A stretch of 64,000 nt of DNA, from contig CAUWAG010000012.1 in NCBI GenBank assembly GCA_963556695.1, positions 1,302,001 to 1,366,000 on the forward strand, in the 5' to 3' direction. Below are positions 1 to 12,138 of this stretch, in pieces (the first letter of the stretch is position 1; each line of letters opens with the position of its first letter). Under the pieces are notes generated by a model. The model worked only from the letters and a program-made list of their open reading frames with translations. It did no database searches and was not told where the DNA came from. Both the position numbers and the translations under genes were made by a program. The DNA comes from Anthostomella pinea (Eukaryota; Ascomycota; Sordariomycetes; Xylariales; Xylariaceae).

Positions 1-554
1 TCGAAGCACGGTCGCCATGCTAGGGTGGAAGAAGGAACTCCCATGGTGGATGAGCGACCTCTCAGCTATTCTATACGGTCTTTGGTGCGCAAGGATCCTT
101 TTAGGGCGTCAACCCGTGACACACGGTAGCCGGACGAGGTTGCCTTTGCCGCCGGCAGCCTTGACCACCTATCTTAGGTTGTCTGGGCCTCTCGCGGTAG
201 TCTAGGAGTTGGCGCCGCCGTAGCCTGGAGTATGCCATCATCGTGAGTGAAGCTGTGGAGTTGTGACAGGACCGAAGCCAAGGCTCTTCGGGGACATACC
301 CTCGAGAAGAAGTCTCTCACCGAAGGAATTGGCAGGATTTTGGCAGGAAAGACACAAGCTAGAGGGTCTTATTTTGGGAGTGCGCCGCGGCGAGTGTCAG
401 GGTTCCAGCACCCCGGGAAAGGACTTAGGCCCAGACGACTACGCAATGGTAAAGTAACCAAACAGTGAATTTCCTATGCCCGACGTGGTATCCGTTGTAT
501 GCTAAACATGCACAAACGCCGTAATCCGTGCAACCCAGCCATGTTCCCAGCCCG
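1..554. other. 5' edge, no gene supported
   Basis: Only short open frames without recognisable similarity occur here, and none has a convincing start, splice sites or family motif. It lies downstream of ATG9, so part of it is probably that gene's 3' untranslated region. Confidence 0.4.
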
Positions 555-3464
555 TCACATAACGCCTCTATGATTCAAGTGAGCCTGCTGAAATTGCTTG
601 AGCAACGTGACTACGCCTGGTCCGTCATCATTCTCTGTCACAGTACTAGTTTCCCTGCTCACACCATGGCGAGGTGAGCCCTCCCATGTTGACTCCCCAA
701 GACGGGCTACGCTCTCCTCAACATCGCCGTCATCGGTGTAATTCGTCCCCTGCCGAAGGGCAGCTCTCTTGGCGCCTCCATCTTCCGCCGATTCCTCAAT
801 GATGTCTCCATCGGCTTGATACGGACCTCGTTGCTGCCGAGCCCGCTGTGGCGTCCGGCCCGCGATCAGAGAGGCTGAAGGCTGATTATGAGGATCGAGT
901 AACATCGACGCCATTGGTGATGGCGCAACAACTGGTCCGGACCGCGGCGTCCTTCCAGATTGCTGAGGAACCGGTGCTGCTCGAGCCCTTGGTAGTTCGC
1001 TGCGGCCCATGCGTGACGCGCGCATGTCGGCAGCTAACGTTGGGGACGTCAAGCCTGGGAAAGCCGGTGGAGGGTGAAATTGGTGACGCCCAGCTGGTCC
1101 TCCTAATGGGTGTGCACCAGGCAGCCCGCTTCTGGGATTATAGACATAGTTGTCCAGGAATCCATGCATCGAGGCTTGCATCTTGCCGTGTTTCGTGGCA
1201 TAGTAGTCTTCACGGGCATCGACAGTATTGCCCTGTTGAGGTTTACTGGTACGATTGTCCTTCTGGAAATCGAAAACCGCGAAAGAGCACACGTAACCGA
1301 GGCCATCGACATGGATTGTGAACTCCCGGAAGAAATCGATGATCTGATCGCTGCACTTGGGTAGACTGAAGCACAGCACCAAAGGTGTGACCAGAACACT
1401 GAGAATTTCTTCGGCAAAGGTAATCACTCTCGGCTTGTACAGCTCGGCGAACTCTGTCTTGACATCGTAACTGTGGAGGCGACCCTTCCACTGATCTGGC
1501 TGATAATGCGTGTATTCGATGACGTTCTGCATGGCGTACTCGGGGTCGAAGACGTCGTTCTCCTCCGATATCATGCCTCGGGCAACTGCCCATATCGTTG
1601 TCAAAATCGCAACAAAGGCAAATGCGTTCATGCCTGGAAATATCTCAAAGTCCACGAACATCTCTGGGTCTGAGAAACCCACTATGGCAAGGACAGCAAT
1701 GAGCGCGCCGACGAAGAACTGCGCGGTGCGGGCAGCTAACTCGGTCTTCTTCTTAGGAAATTGGTCAATGTAATGCTTTGCAAAGGGGTAGGACATGTTC
1801 AAGCGCTCTTCGAAGAGGTGTGGTAGCTCGTTGAATTCTCGAAATTTCCATCTGGCAAGTGGTGTGTATTGTCTAGCTCCGATAGAGGAGGTGTTTGTTT
1901 TGAATTCCTGCGCACACGGTCAGTCGGAACATGGGCGCCAACCAGATCAAGGAGGCAGCTCACATTGTAGTAGGTGAAAATGAAATCGACCACGAGACCG
2001 CATGCGACAAATGGTGCGAAGATGAGGTTCATTGCCGCAGCGAAAGCAAACCTGGTCTTCATCTCCCGGCTGAGCTGGCCTCGATGGTCAGATTTGAGGA
2101 CACGTTGATGCACCTGGCCACTTTCGGTGAATACCAGGTCCAGGACCCCAAACTGAACCGTCCACTCCAGTGACTTCGAGAAGAGTTGTCTTGTCCGGAG
2201 AAACGGAATAGGGGCAGCAAGGTCCAAGATGTCCTTGTTGAACAGCGCAATGATGTAGTTCTCCCGTCTCATCAACCTATTCGCGATGTCGTGGGCATCC
2301 AATCTTTCTTTGGATTGACCCCCCACCTGCGCGCCCAATTGCTTTGAGATGAATCGGCGCTGGGAAGGCGTGATGTTGGTAGCTGTCTTGACGTTTTGTT
2401 CCCGAAGACCGGTGATTTTGGAGACGACATCTTGCCAAGAGACCGTCTGCATGTCTTCCTCGGGTATCTCCAGCAAATATTCATAGAAATCGCGGATGTG
2501 CAACAGACGTGGGATATCAAGCACCCACTGGATGGACTTCCAGACGAAGTAGAAGCTGCAAAGCCAAAGACTCAGGTTCCATATGCCCCACATGTTCTTG
2601 GTGCACTGGGGGATCATGATTTGGGAGAGGCTTTTGCTATCTCGGATCTTGCTGTAATCTATGCACTGAGTTAACAGCGTGAGGAGGCTGGCAACGAAGG
2701 CGACCTTGCTGTTCTGCGTGTAAGCTTCTAGTCTCCAACTATTGAGAAGGGGGTGCAGTGTCTATTGGAATCTGGGAAACGTACAGAAGATGCAACAATC
2801 TCTCGAGTAGTATACACCAAATGCCTGCTCCAAGGTAGTAGTCGTAAACATCCCTGATGAAGACATCAAGATTGGAGACATTAGCCCATCGGAACATGGC
2901 CTTGTCCTTGGGACTGCCGACGAAGCCTGGTCTTCTCGAGGGAAGACCTTCTCGACGCCGTCTAGGCAGAAAGCCATATTCCTCATCTTGATGTAATCTT
3001 TGATGTTCCTGCGCAGCCTCCCACTGCGATTGTATCCGCCTGTTCGAAGGGCCAGCGGCAGCAGGATGCCGGGAGGGCTGTGGCCCAGACCTTGTTGGGC
3101 TGGACTTGGGTACCGCGGCGCCAGGCCCCTCTACCAAGAGGGATGCTGGTACATCATTGTCCGCATCGTCCTCTGGTGCTAGCCAGTTCGAAGGTCTAGG
3201 GCCTCGTCTGGCTCGCTGGGAGGGACCCGCTCGAGTATCTCTTGTAGTGGCGACTGGGCTCCTGGTCGAGAGGCGACTGTCGCCAAGTCCGAGGGCATCG
3301 GCCTGATCGAGGTCGTCGTCATGGAAGTTTTGAGCGAGATTCTCTTCGTCTAGATCCAAGCCTGCTCCGCTCTCCAGATCGACACCTTGATCGTCTCGGA
3401 GTCGTTCGTATAAGGATCGGTCGTCGTTCGTGGGCACCAAACGAGAGAAGAGGTTCGGCGGCAT
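555..3464 (-). CDS. ATG9: Autophagy-related lipid scramblase Atg9
   Basis: Three exons on the minus strand: 3464-2785, 2738-1964 and 1907-555. The introns are 46 and 56 nt with GT-AG ends, giving about 935 aa. Atg9 is the multispanning membrane protein of autophagy. It cycles on Golgi-derived vesicles, seeds the phagophore and scrambles lipids. The N-terminal ~200 residues are disordered and acidic. Then come the family block starting FRWANVSNLDVFIRDVYDYY (end of exon 1), the IMIPQCTKNMWGIWNL segment at the start of the second membrane region, and the WKFREFNELPHLFEERLNM block created by joining exons 2 and 3. Hydrophobic segments follow, then the conserved DPEYAMQNVIEYTHY and KPRVITFAEEILSVLVTPL regions. 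The ~200-residue tail is again low complexity. Length matches fungal Atg9 (about 900 aa). It is divergent from COG6. The family call is very secure; the 46-nt intron is short but restores the frame. Confidence 0.96.
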
Positions 3465-4257
3465 GGTGTCAGTTTGCTCCGGAGCTGTTGGCCACTAAGC
3501 CTCGATTAAGAATATGATGTTCAACTCTGCTCCGTCAACATGGCAAGCCGTAGAGCGTTGCAGGAAGCGATGGCAGGTTGAAGAGAGGATAAAGTGGTCG
3601 AGTTGGTTGGGATTAGGTGGTGTCGGATGCCTTGAAGATGTATCCCACAAAGCGTGAGCTCGGGGCTAAGCCAGGATGGAATAAGTCAAGTGAACATGGC
3701 AGAGAATGATGAAGAAGTGCGGTGACTCTTCCATGTAAGTACCTAGGTAGTTGAAGGGTCCTGTGATGTCTGCTGATGAGGGGACAACAGGTCTTATGTT
3801 GGTCTCGGCTGGTATGGTCATATGAACCTTGAGGACCTCCCCCCGGAATGACAAGTTGAAAGCTCCCGCTTCGGAGGCAGCTGCATGCGCCCAAGGGCCC
3901 TTATCGTTATCGGCTTCTTATCGAACCCTTGTCTGCCAACCTTATCGTGGACGGGAAGAGGTCCCACAGTGAGTTCAGTGCGTATAGACTGACACTTGCC
4001 AGGCAGCTGCTCAGGAGAACCTGCCAGCTGCATAGAGGCACCATGTTGGAGCCACGCATTTGGTCCGATGATACCTGCCGCAACTCTCTGAGAGCTTTCA
4101 TCGACACCAGCCAAGATCAAGCAAGCAATAGATCTCTGACAGGCACTCATTTTATAATACAGTGTAGTCAACCCAGGGAAGAATCTCCCAAACTACGCCT
4201 TTCACAAGCCAAGGTCATGAACTAAACTAGCGCTTCTCCTCAAAGGCCTGCTGAAAG
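3465..4257. promoter_or_regulatory. Divergent ATG9/COG6 intergenic region
   Basis: This 793-bp spacer lies between two start codons that face away from each other, so it must hold both promoters. Open frames inside it lack family similarity. I see no certain TATA box or operator. Shared regulation of the two trafficking genes is an inference from the arrangement only. Confidence 0.5.
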
Positions 4258-6437
4258 ATGGCCATAAATGGCCCCGGGCCCATCACCCTACCACCCCGGG
4301 ACGGCCTATCACCAGGTCCACTGTCACCGCCGGCTCCCTCGACCCCGGGTTTCGGAAGGTCCTCAAACCCCTTATCCTCAAAAGTCACTACTGTACTCTC
4401 AAATCCGTACGCTGATTCCGAGTTCCGGGAGTCCTTGACACTGTTGGATGAGCGCGGCATCGGCAACAGCGCAGAGACCCGAAGACAACTGCGGTTGGAT
4501 GTTCAGAAAGATGTCATTGAGAGTAATGGCGAGATCATCAAAGAGTTCGGCCGCGTGGCCGAGGTGAGTCGGTCCTCGCCGCCTTTTGATTACCATTGTC
4601 AAATTGACCCTCGTGTCAGCAATTGAGAAGGATTGGCACCACCATCGACAAGCTCAATCAGAGCTATCAGGAGATGAAAAGCCATGTCACGGCAGCCCAC
4701 GATGCAACCTCTTCGACTCTTGAGGAGGCCTCATCACTGATGACGCAGAAAAGGAATGTCGAGACGAAGCAACAGCTCCTGAAAGCCTTCCGCGAGCATT
4801 TCGTTCTCTCGGAAGATGAGATTGCCTCCTTGACATCGACAGTCGAAACTGTCGACGACCATTTCTTCCTAATATTAGCCAAGGCAAAGCGCATCAGAAA
4901 AGACTGCGAGGTCCTGCTCGGGTTCGAGAACCAGACGCTTGGCCTCGAGATCATGGATCAGACATCTAAAAATCTGAACCAGGCATTCCAGAAGTTGTAT
5001 CGCTGGATCCAGAAGGAGTTTAAGACACTAAATCTCGAGAACCCTCAAATCAACTCATCTATTCGGCGCGCACTTCGTGTACTAGCGGAGAGACCATCTC
5101 TGTTCCAGAGCTGTCTCGACTTCTTTGCGGAAGCCCGAGAGCAGATCCTCTCGGACTCCTTCTACCTCGCTCTCACCGGTACATCTGCGTCAGGGTCGAA
5201 AGACCACTCCGTCAAGCCCATCGAGCTGGCCGCTCACGACTCTCTACGATACGTGGGAGACATGCTTGCATGGGCTCACTCGGCAACGGTTAGTGAACGC
5301 GAAGCCCTCGAGGTCCTCTTCGTCTCGGACGGCAATGAGATCGCAAAGGGCATGCAGGAAGGGCGCGAGAACGAGCTCTGGCAGTTCATGGCCGACGAAG
5401 GCGACGGACCTCCCGAGTTCGATGCGGTCAAAGCCCTCAATGAACTCGTCGACCGTGATGTGTCCGGCGCCGCACGCATCCTACGACAGCGAATCGAGCA
5501 GGTCATCCAGACCAACGAGGAGACGATCCTCGCCTACAAGCTCGCGAACCTGCTCAGTTTCTACCGGTTCACATTCTCAAAACTACTAGGGGACGAGGCA
5601 GTCCTGCTGCAATCGATGATAAATCTCGAGTCTGAGGCCCTACGGCAATTCCGCTCCCTGATGCGCGACCACATCGCCACCCTACAAGGCGAATTCCAGC
5701 ACACGCCCTCGGACCTTGGGCCCCCAGACTTCCTACAAAACTCACTGGAGAAGCTCACGGCAATCATGCAGACATATGACACGTCCCTCGCGTCGGAAGG
5801 TGACCGCGAAGCCGACTTCCAGCCCATCCTGGCGGAGGCTTTCGACCCGTTCCTCGCGGGCTGCGAGAACATGGCGCGCAATATCCGCGCGCCATCCGAC
5901 TCCATCTTCCTGATCAATTGCCTGTTGGCAGCCAAGCATACGCTGACGCGCTTCGACTTCGCGGCCGGCCGTGTGGCGCGTCTGCAGTCCACCATCGACG
6001 AACACACCGCCCGGCTAGCCGAGAGCCAGTACGGCTTCTTCCGCACAGAGTCCTCGCTGTCGCCGCTGCTGGACGCCCTAGCACCCCTAAGCGACTCCAA
6101 CAAGGAAGACGTGGCCAAGGTGGCCGAGCTCGACGCGGCGCAGCCCGAGGCCCTGACGCACGCCAGCCAGAACCTAGACGACTTCCTGCCGTCCGCCGTC
6201 ATGGACGCCATGGAGAACGTCAAGCACCTGCAGGACGCGGTGCTGGCGCGCGAGGTCACCGAGGAGGCCGCGGATCGCTTCTGCAGCGACTTCGAGCACG
6301 TCGAGGAGATGCTCATCTATGCCGACGAGCTGGTAGAGCAGGAGGGACGGCGCCGGGCGGTAGACGGCCAGGAGAGGCCGAGCTTGCGGGCGCTGTTCCC
6401 CAGGACGACGGGCGAGCTCAGGGTCTTGCTCTCGTAG
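4258..6437 (+). CDS. COG6: Conserved oligomeric Golgi complex subunit 6
   Basis: Two exons, 4258-4563 and 4620-6437, separated by a 56-nt phase-0 GT-AG intron, give about 707 aa. COG6 is a subunit of lobe B of the COG tethering complex, which captures intra-Golgi retrograde vesicles; in yeast COG is also needed for the Cvt pathway and autophagy. The N-terminus is proline rich. Then comes the helical segment with the [15 protein letters not shown] motif, a long coiled-coil-like stretch after the splice site, and the family core around [19 protein letters not shown] and [10 protein letters not shown]. The rest is predicted all-helical, as expected for a CATCHR-type rod. Codon use becomes very GC rich at the 3' end, with no sign of disruption. 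It is divergent from ATG9 and convergent with the kinase-like gene downstream. Confidence 0.94.
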
Positions 6438-6745
6438 CGTTAGCGCTGTATAGAGATATTTGCAATATTTCAGACATCGGTCACAAGTGCTGTGCATTCC
6501 CATGTGTTTTCGCGACTTAATGGAGTGTGAGGGTTTTGCAACTCCAAGATCTGAATTATCTCGAAATTTGAACAGCCAACGCTATACCAACATGCAGAGG
6601 ACTGGAATCCAGGTGGGTATCTACATGAAATCAGAGCGAATATGCACGCTTCCTATCTCGACAAGCCTCGCTTCTTGTGCTTCAATTGCTTCATGATGTC
6701 GTCTACATCGTCCCTCTTTCCATCTTCTGTCCACACCGCGAGACC
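6438..6745. other. Convergent 3' region
   Basis: A 308-bp spacer between the stop codons of COG6 (+) and the kinase-like gene (-). It is expected to hold both polyadenylation regions. No further gene is seen. Confidence 0.5.
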
Positions 6746-8236
6746 CTATTCGTTGACCTCCGGCGTGTCACCCCTTGCCCTCTTCACGGGTCGGGCATCC
6801 CCACTCGAACGTCTCGGCCGCTTATAGGTGTACTCGTCGACGTCATCGAGTCTCGCCAATGCTGCCGTCAGGCGTCTGCGTGCTGCGATCTCCTGCTTGT
6901 TGCTGTCGGCGCTGGGTCTGTAGTACTGTTTGACGATACAGACCATGGCGTGGTAGCATTCGTAGAGGAGCAGGCGAATCGGCGCATTGTCGCGGTCCTC
7001 GATAATATCGTCGTGCTCCTCTTCATGATCGTAGCCGGCGTTGTCAGTGCCTCTGCTGCTGATGTCTGTTGGGTAGTCGTTTCTCTGGGGAGGGCTGGCC
7101 CTGTGGGGATGGTAGAAGCCGCGCATGAATTCCGACGTTGGGTTTTGTGTGAATATAGTTGAGAACAAGATATCGCCGAAGACGCCGCTGCTCCAGTCAT
7201 GGAGCCCACTAACGGCGATACTCGGGGCTGGAGCTGGGTTGGATTTCTCCGGTTGACCTTCGTATGGCTGGCGCTGCTGTGGACTCACGGTCTGTCCGCC
7301 AGCGGCATGTTTAGGATCGTGTTTGGCTTCTGTGGCATGTGTCTTTGGCCGCGCTTCGTCCCTTTCGTCAAAGACCTCCTGAGATCTCGACACCAGAACA
7401 TTGTCGTCTTCGCCAGCATCCAACACGACAAGCCGTGGCGCGGTGACGGCGTCCAGGAGATGGCCCAACCTGTCGAAGTGTCTCCTAACCGACTGGTAGC
7501 TGATCGTCACCGCTAGATCCTCTCCGTCCCTCAGGATGCCCTCCAGTAACGAGTGAAATGCCTTTCTCCAGCTGTCCTCCTCCGAGGACACCGGCGACAT
7601 TGGCGACACCAGCGGTGGTCCAAGGACCATAGCAACCAGTCCAAACTTCCTAGTCGGAGATATGTGGCTTGCCAACCGTCTCATCATCTGACCCTTCTGG
7701 AAATCGACGATACCTCGCTCCGCCTCTGTCAAAGGTGGTGCCAAAGAGGAGATGGGACACCCTCTCGTTGGTTCGAGGATATTGAAAGCCAAGCCCAGCT
7801 CGGTCGGTTGCGAAGAGTGCACGAGAAGCGTAGGAAGGTATTTGATGATATCGTCATTGGCCTGATGGGAGACGTCATCGTCACGAGGTCGGCTTTCGTC
7901 TGTCGATGGGCTGCTACTTGGCGGCGTACTTTGCTGGCCACGCCTATGCCGTTGCTTCTCGAAACTGGCAGCTTGTGCTCCCGGTAGTTCGAGGCTATTT
8001 TGCAGAATCCAATGAACTACGAGCGCTTCAGAGAGTACCAGCCGTTGCTCAGAACGAAGAAACCGCAACGAATGGGGTGCGGTATTTAGAGATAGTGTCC
8101 TCCCATCAGATATTTGGATGCTAAAGACTCGATGCAGTCGCTCTGTGCGTGAGGAGGAAACCGATTCAATGATGACGTTCGGCACAGCATTTCTCATGAC
8201 TGCTCGGATGGGCTCTGATGGCGTAGATCGGTTCAT
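6746..8236 (-). CDS. Aminoglycoside-phosphotransferase/kinase-like protein
   Basis: A single open exon gives 496 aa from the ATG at 8236 (MNRSTPSEPIR). The frame is open upstream as far as 8962, but those residues look like untranslated sequence. A second in-frame ATG at 8467 would give 573 aa. The first ~270 residues resemble the fungal APH (protein-kinase-like fold) family: a nucleotide-binding lobe with FSIQISDGRTLSLNTAP and LRSEQRLVLSEALVVHWIL, then LGLAFNILEPTRGCPISSL, then a C-lobe helix with ILRDGEDLAVTISYQSV and LVVLDAGEDDNVLV. The usual catalytic HxD motif is not obvious, so kinase activity is uncertain. The C-terminal ~200 residues are disordered and end in a basic cluster (KRPRR, KRARG) that could be a nuclear localisation signal. 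The substrate cannot be read from the sequence. It is convergent with COG6. Confidence 0.75.
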   Translation of the reverse strand: MNRSTPSEPIRAVMRNAVPNVIIESVSSSRTERLHRVFSIQISDGRTLSLNTAPHSLRFLRSEQRLVLSEALVVHWILQNSLELPGAQAASFEKQRHRRGQQSTPPSSSPSTDESRPRDDDVSHQANDDIIKYLPTLLVHSSQPTELGLAFNILEPTRGCPISSLAPPLTEAERGIVDFQKGQMMRRLASHISPTRKFGLVAMVLGPPLVSPMSPVSSEEDSWRKAFHSLLEGILRDGEDLAVTISYQSVRRHFDRLGHLLDAVTAPRLVVLDAGEDDNVLVSRSQEVFDERDEARPKTHATEAKHDPKHAAGGQTVSPQQRQPYEGQPEKSNPAPAPSIAVSGLHDWSSGVFGDILFSTIFTQNPTSEFMRGFYHPHRASPPQRNDYPTDISSRGTDNAGYDHEEEHDDIIEDRDNAPIRLLLYECYHAMVCIVKQYYRPSADSNKQEIAARRRLTAALARLDDVDEYTYKRPRRSSGDARPVKRARGDTPEVNE

Positions 8237-10632
8237 GGACGTGGCGGAGGACAAGATGTCGCTTTGTACGACTGAATATGTTCGGCAGCATGAGGCCCGG
8301 CGCCGTCTTGTGGGACATGGCAGGCCGGTAAGGCCCCCTTTTGAAGGGGGAGCCTTGTGAGCAGCCACTTCGGAGGTGTGGAGGGACAAGAGAGGATACC
8401 GGGGGTCCTCGGCGATAGAACAAGGGTCGGCAGGTGGCGCCAGTGCGACCCCTGAACTGCGGCCCATGACTTTGTCTCTATAACAGCCAATAATGTCATG
8501 GCAGGAAAGATGGCGTTGACAACGACCCAACCAGAAGCTGATGCGGGTACCTGCTCCTAGAATGGACCTGCCTGGGTGGGAATGCCCAGCGCGGGCATCC
8601 GTCAAATCAGATGTTCTGTTGAAAGACGCGATCCATTCATCCCCCGGTTCGTGCTGACGGAAGGGTCGAGATGACCTAACTTGTAAAGCAGCGGGCATAG
8701 AAAGCAGCGGACCGATGACCGGCAGACTCGTGTATCTGAGAGTATACCCGCTTGGAAATAGGCACTTGTCGGGCACGGTTGATATACGAGAGATCAATGG
8801 TAAAGCGTGACGTGAATGTGCATAGCAAGGCGAGGAGGAGGCTCTTAAGTCCCAAAGACAACTCGAATGTGACAATACGACAATATGGATGTCATCGCAG
8901 GCGGGTGGGATTACAGGATAGTCTCGAGCGGGTGTGAGAATCACTAGATCACACAATACCACAAGGCTAACAACCCGGCTAGATGACAGATGGTTTGGTC
9001 AGGGAGCCAACGGCGGACAGAGGACAGATGGTTGACGAATGAGACACATTCTCGTACCGAAGAATAGTCGAAGCAGCATAGCTCGGCAGGGCGAGTAGCG
9101 GCTTGAGGGCAGTCGGGACAAGGAAAAGAGTTCGTGCTCGCCTAAGCAAGGCTCACTTTAGCCACGAAGCCAACAGTCGCAGAGGAAGATCGCTTAGGAT
9201 TGGTAGGCGCGGCTACCGCATTCCGTGGTCTCGCCGTGTTCGTTTGGCGTGAAACGAGTACGTTCTGCCCGCTCTGTACCGCTGTCGCACCCACGCACTC
9301 ACGCAACCACGCCGCCACGTCAAAGGCATGGTGCGCCAAGATGCCAGAGGAATCGTTCCAGAAGCCTCATCAGACGGGAGCCAGGAGGCTAACTGGGTGA
9401 GTACGCGGCACCATGGCGAAGCTGGGCGGCTGAGGAGCCGACAGTGGTACACGCTACATGTACAGTGGGCCGTGGTGGTTGCAATAGTGATGAGGGGTCT
9501 GGAACCTGATATGATATATCTGATATTGTGTCCAAGGTCGGTACGAAGCTCGACTAGACTGGTGGACCTTGGACTGCTGGATGCCATGTATCCAAAAGCG
9601 GGCATTCCCAGCAGCAGCTTCACCAACCATTGGGTGTTGGGAAGCGAGATTGTAGGTTCACGGGCATGTGTATCTTGTATCTTAGGATTCTCTACACCAA
9701 CTCGGTCGGCGGCGTGAGATCCAGGAGGACGGCGAACTCGGTCACCAACTCAACACGACCCACCAGTCGCAAGGTTGGTCATCTCTAATAATCCTCCGTG
9801 GAATGAGAGTAGTCAGGACCTAGGGAGGCGCGGTTCCAGATTAAAGACTCGCCGAGACAGCGGACCACGATGCCGCTGGCAATACAGAGGGCAATGAACG
9901 GGATTCGCTGTGGGCGAGGGGCGGGATTCGCTAACAGTCCAGAGGTGAGGTGAGGTTCAAGGTGTCATGCTCTTGACGCCTAGGAGGAAGCGTTGGGAAT
10001 TGAAGTTGCAATGATGCATCGACAAGCGAGTCGGGGAATATCTCATTGGTCCATCTTAAGCGAGACAGCCGAATCTGTACATGGGGCCCGAACCTTGCGT
10101 GGTGATGAACGGTCTAGTGCGTTGCGTTTTATCCATGGGTCTGGGGGACCAATCTAGTACTAAATACACACCAAAATACAAAGATGTACCCATCCATTGA
10201 TCCTCCAGCCAAAGATCCCTTGTCTATCACCCATGAAAGCCACCTTTCCTGGTGCTTCCATCCCTTTATTCTGCCAAGGTGCCTGCCTGACCCCTTGTCA
10301 GCTGGCAACCTCCCTGACTGCCACCATACTGCCACCACAATCCTCACAAATGTCTTTTTTATTACTACTATCAGGTTCAAGGGATCTCCAGGGGTGTATG
10401 TCTGTGGAGTGCTGGCTAGTCAGGTGGCTAGTCAAGGAGGCTGCCATGACTAGCACCCTAAATTGTACGTTGACTCGGGAAAAAGTGGGCCAGAGGATCG
10501 TCTCCAGCATCTCTAAAGCTGTACAAATAGGTGTAAATACCACCCAATTGGGATAGCTGACAAATGATAACAACGATTGCAGCTACCGCTCAAGACCACA
10601 GGCTTGTCAACCCTTTCAAATCTGATAACTAC
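8237..10632. other. Gene-poor spacer left of retrotransposon
   Basis: This stretch has normal base composition. Several 60-140-codon open frames occur on both strands, but none has family similarity or spliceable partners. The first few hundred bases are probably the 5' leader and promoter of the kinase-like gene. I see no RNA gene. Confidence 0.45.
8330..8356 (-). other. Stem-loop in putative 5' leader
   Basis: A GC-rich inverted repeat lies about 95 nt upstream of the preferred start of the kinase-like gene. In the transcript, CCCCCTT pairs with AAGGGGG across a 3-nt loop, and an outer AAGG/CCTT helix extends the stem past a small bulge. It would be a stable hairpin if transcribed. A regulatory role is speculative. 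Confidence 0.35.
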
Positions 10633-10805
10633 TGTCAGATACCAGCGCACCATCTGGGATATGGACTGACCATGTCACGTGGATGACAGCGCACTAGACT
10701 GCGACCAGCCACCAGGGCAAAAACTAGTACTGAAAACTCGTACACAGACAGACAGTGCCCATACAACATCATAATACACACATCAATTGACCCTCGTATT
10801 CAACA
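10633..10805 (+). repeat. 5' LTR of copia element
   Basis: 173 bp with TG...CA ends, preceded by the target duplication ACTAC. It differs from the 3' LTR at 9 positions by direct alignment. Confidence 0.95.
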
Positions 10806-10894
10806 ATTAAGAGTCTCACTTGTTTCTAAGCAATCAGCATACATACATCACGAATACGGAGTCATCTAACAACCTTTTTTTTCTTTTTCCAATC

Positions 10895-12135
10895 ATGAAT
10901 ATCACGGTCCCTGTACAAAATGCCACGGCGTACTACCGCTCTTGCAAGGACTTCATCGCCTGGTGTCTCCAGTTCAGAAAAAGAGCTGAAGTTCAGGGTA
11001 TCTGGATATACATCGACCCGAAATCGACTAAACCCTGGCCTGAAGCTTTTAGTCCCCCTGATATCGAATCTGAGGACTATGCAAAGAGGGTTACACGGAG
11101 CGCCACTTAAGGACAACCTATCCAATGATACAACGCCTCTCAACTCACTAGTGACAGAGCCAATCTCTTCAAAGCAGATATCACACAGTTTGAATACAAA
11201 GACAAGGTCTATCAGCGCTTCAAGAGCTCGGCAGAAAAGCTCACCCAGTGGGTGCTCGAGACCGTGGATCAGACCACCCAACATACCACCCAACAGACAA
11301 AGCTTCCCCTTTGAGGCAAACCTCCGCAATTGGTACAAGGCCTCTTCGATGAGGGCGCCATATATAGCGAGCATGTTATGCACAAGGCTCAAGGAGAGTA
11401 TCGAGCTATCATCTCCATGATCAATAACAAACTGCAAAAGAAGAAAGAGAAGGACTTCATATCAGGATCAATGACTAGGAGAAAGTGATGGCTAAAGCGA
11501 TCAGAGCCAAGGTCCCTGAAGCCACATCTCTAGCTACCTGGTTTAATGACTTTATCAGGGCTGCCTCCTCAGTCAATGCCAACTGGTCCTCTCAAGCCAG
11601 AGTTACCAAGAAGACGTGTGTGCTAGAAGACACCATTAGTTATTCAGAGATCGCTTCAGACCTCTAGGAATACTGGCTCACCACATATAGCGGTGTAAAC
11701 CTGACAAAGGGCTGGAAAGCAGGGTTCCCTGCACTCTATGGTGAATAGGCTGACAATACAGGGAATGACAAGGATAGCGAGAGCGAGAAGTATGATCAAA
11801 GAGGCCGCGACCAACAACGCCAGTGCAGCAGAGGAAGGAACAATAAAAGCAGGAACCGAGGAGGCTCTAGAAGAGGCTTAAGAGGTGGCTCACGAGGTGG
11901 CTGTGGAGGTTCTGGAAGCAAGAGGCGCTACTATGACGACGAGACCTCACGGCGAGTCTGCAAAGGGTGCTATGTAGCAGGGCACCGATGGGAGGACTGC
12001 TTCTATCTCTTCCTTAACAAAACCCCTAAAGGATATATACTCAACCAAGGGATTCTACGAATAGTAAATACTAATCTCGAAAAGAATACCCAGCTATCAG
12101 AAGAGTTAGCACAGATCAACAAGCAGCGCGATTGA
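10895..12135 (+). pseudogene. copia Gag remnant with zinc knuckle
   Basis: The first ATG after the 5' LTR opens a frame of 71 codons (MNITVPVQNATAYY...) that stops at 11110. Gag similarity resumes in another frame with a stretch typical of the copia Gag core (LFKADITQFEYKDKVYQRF). An RG-rich segment then precedes a CCHC zinc knuckle, CKGCYVAGHRWEDC (C-x2-C-x4-H-x4-C), at 11959-12000. Several stops interrupt it. Gag would package the element RNA in virus-like particles, but this copy cannot make an intact protein. Confidence 0.8.
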
Positions 12136-12138
12136 CTC

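Noticed and set aside
848..1321. Open frame of 157 codons on the plus strand
   Set aside because: It lies antisense to ATG9 exon 3 and has no family similarity; it is a shadow frame.
5561..6520. Long frames of 251 codons (-) and 200 codons (+) over COG6
   Set aside because: High GC in the COG6 3' half opens other frames; the COG6 frame carries the conserved residues.
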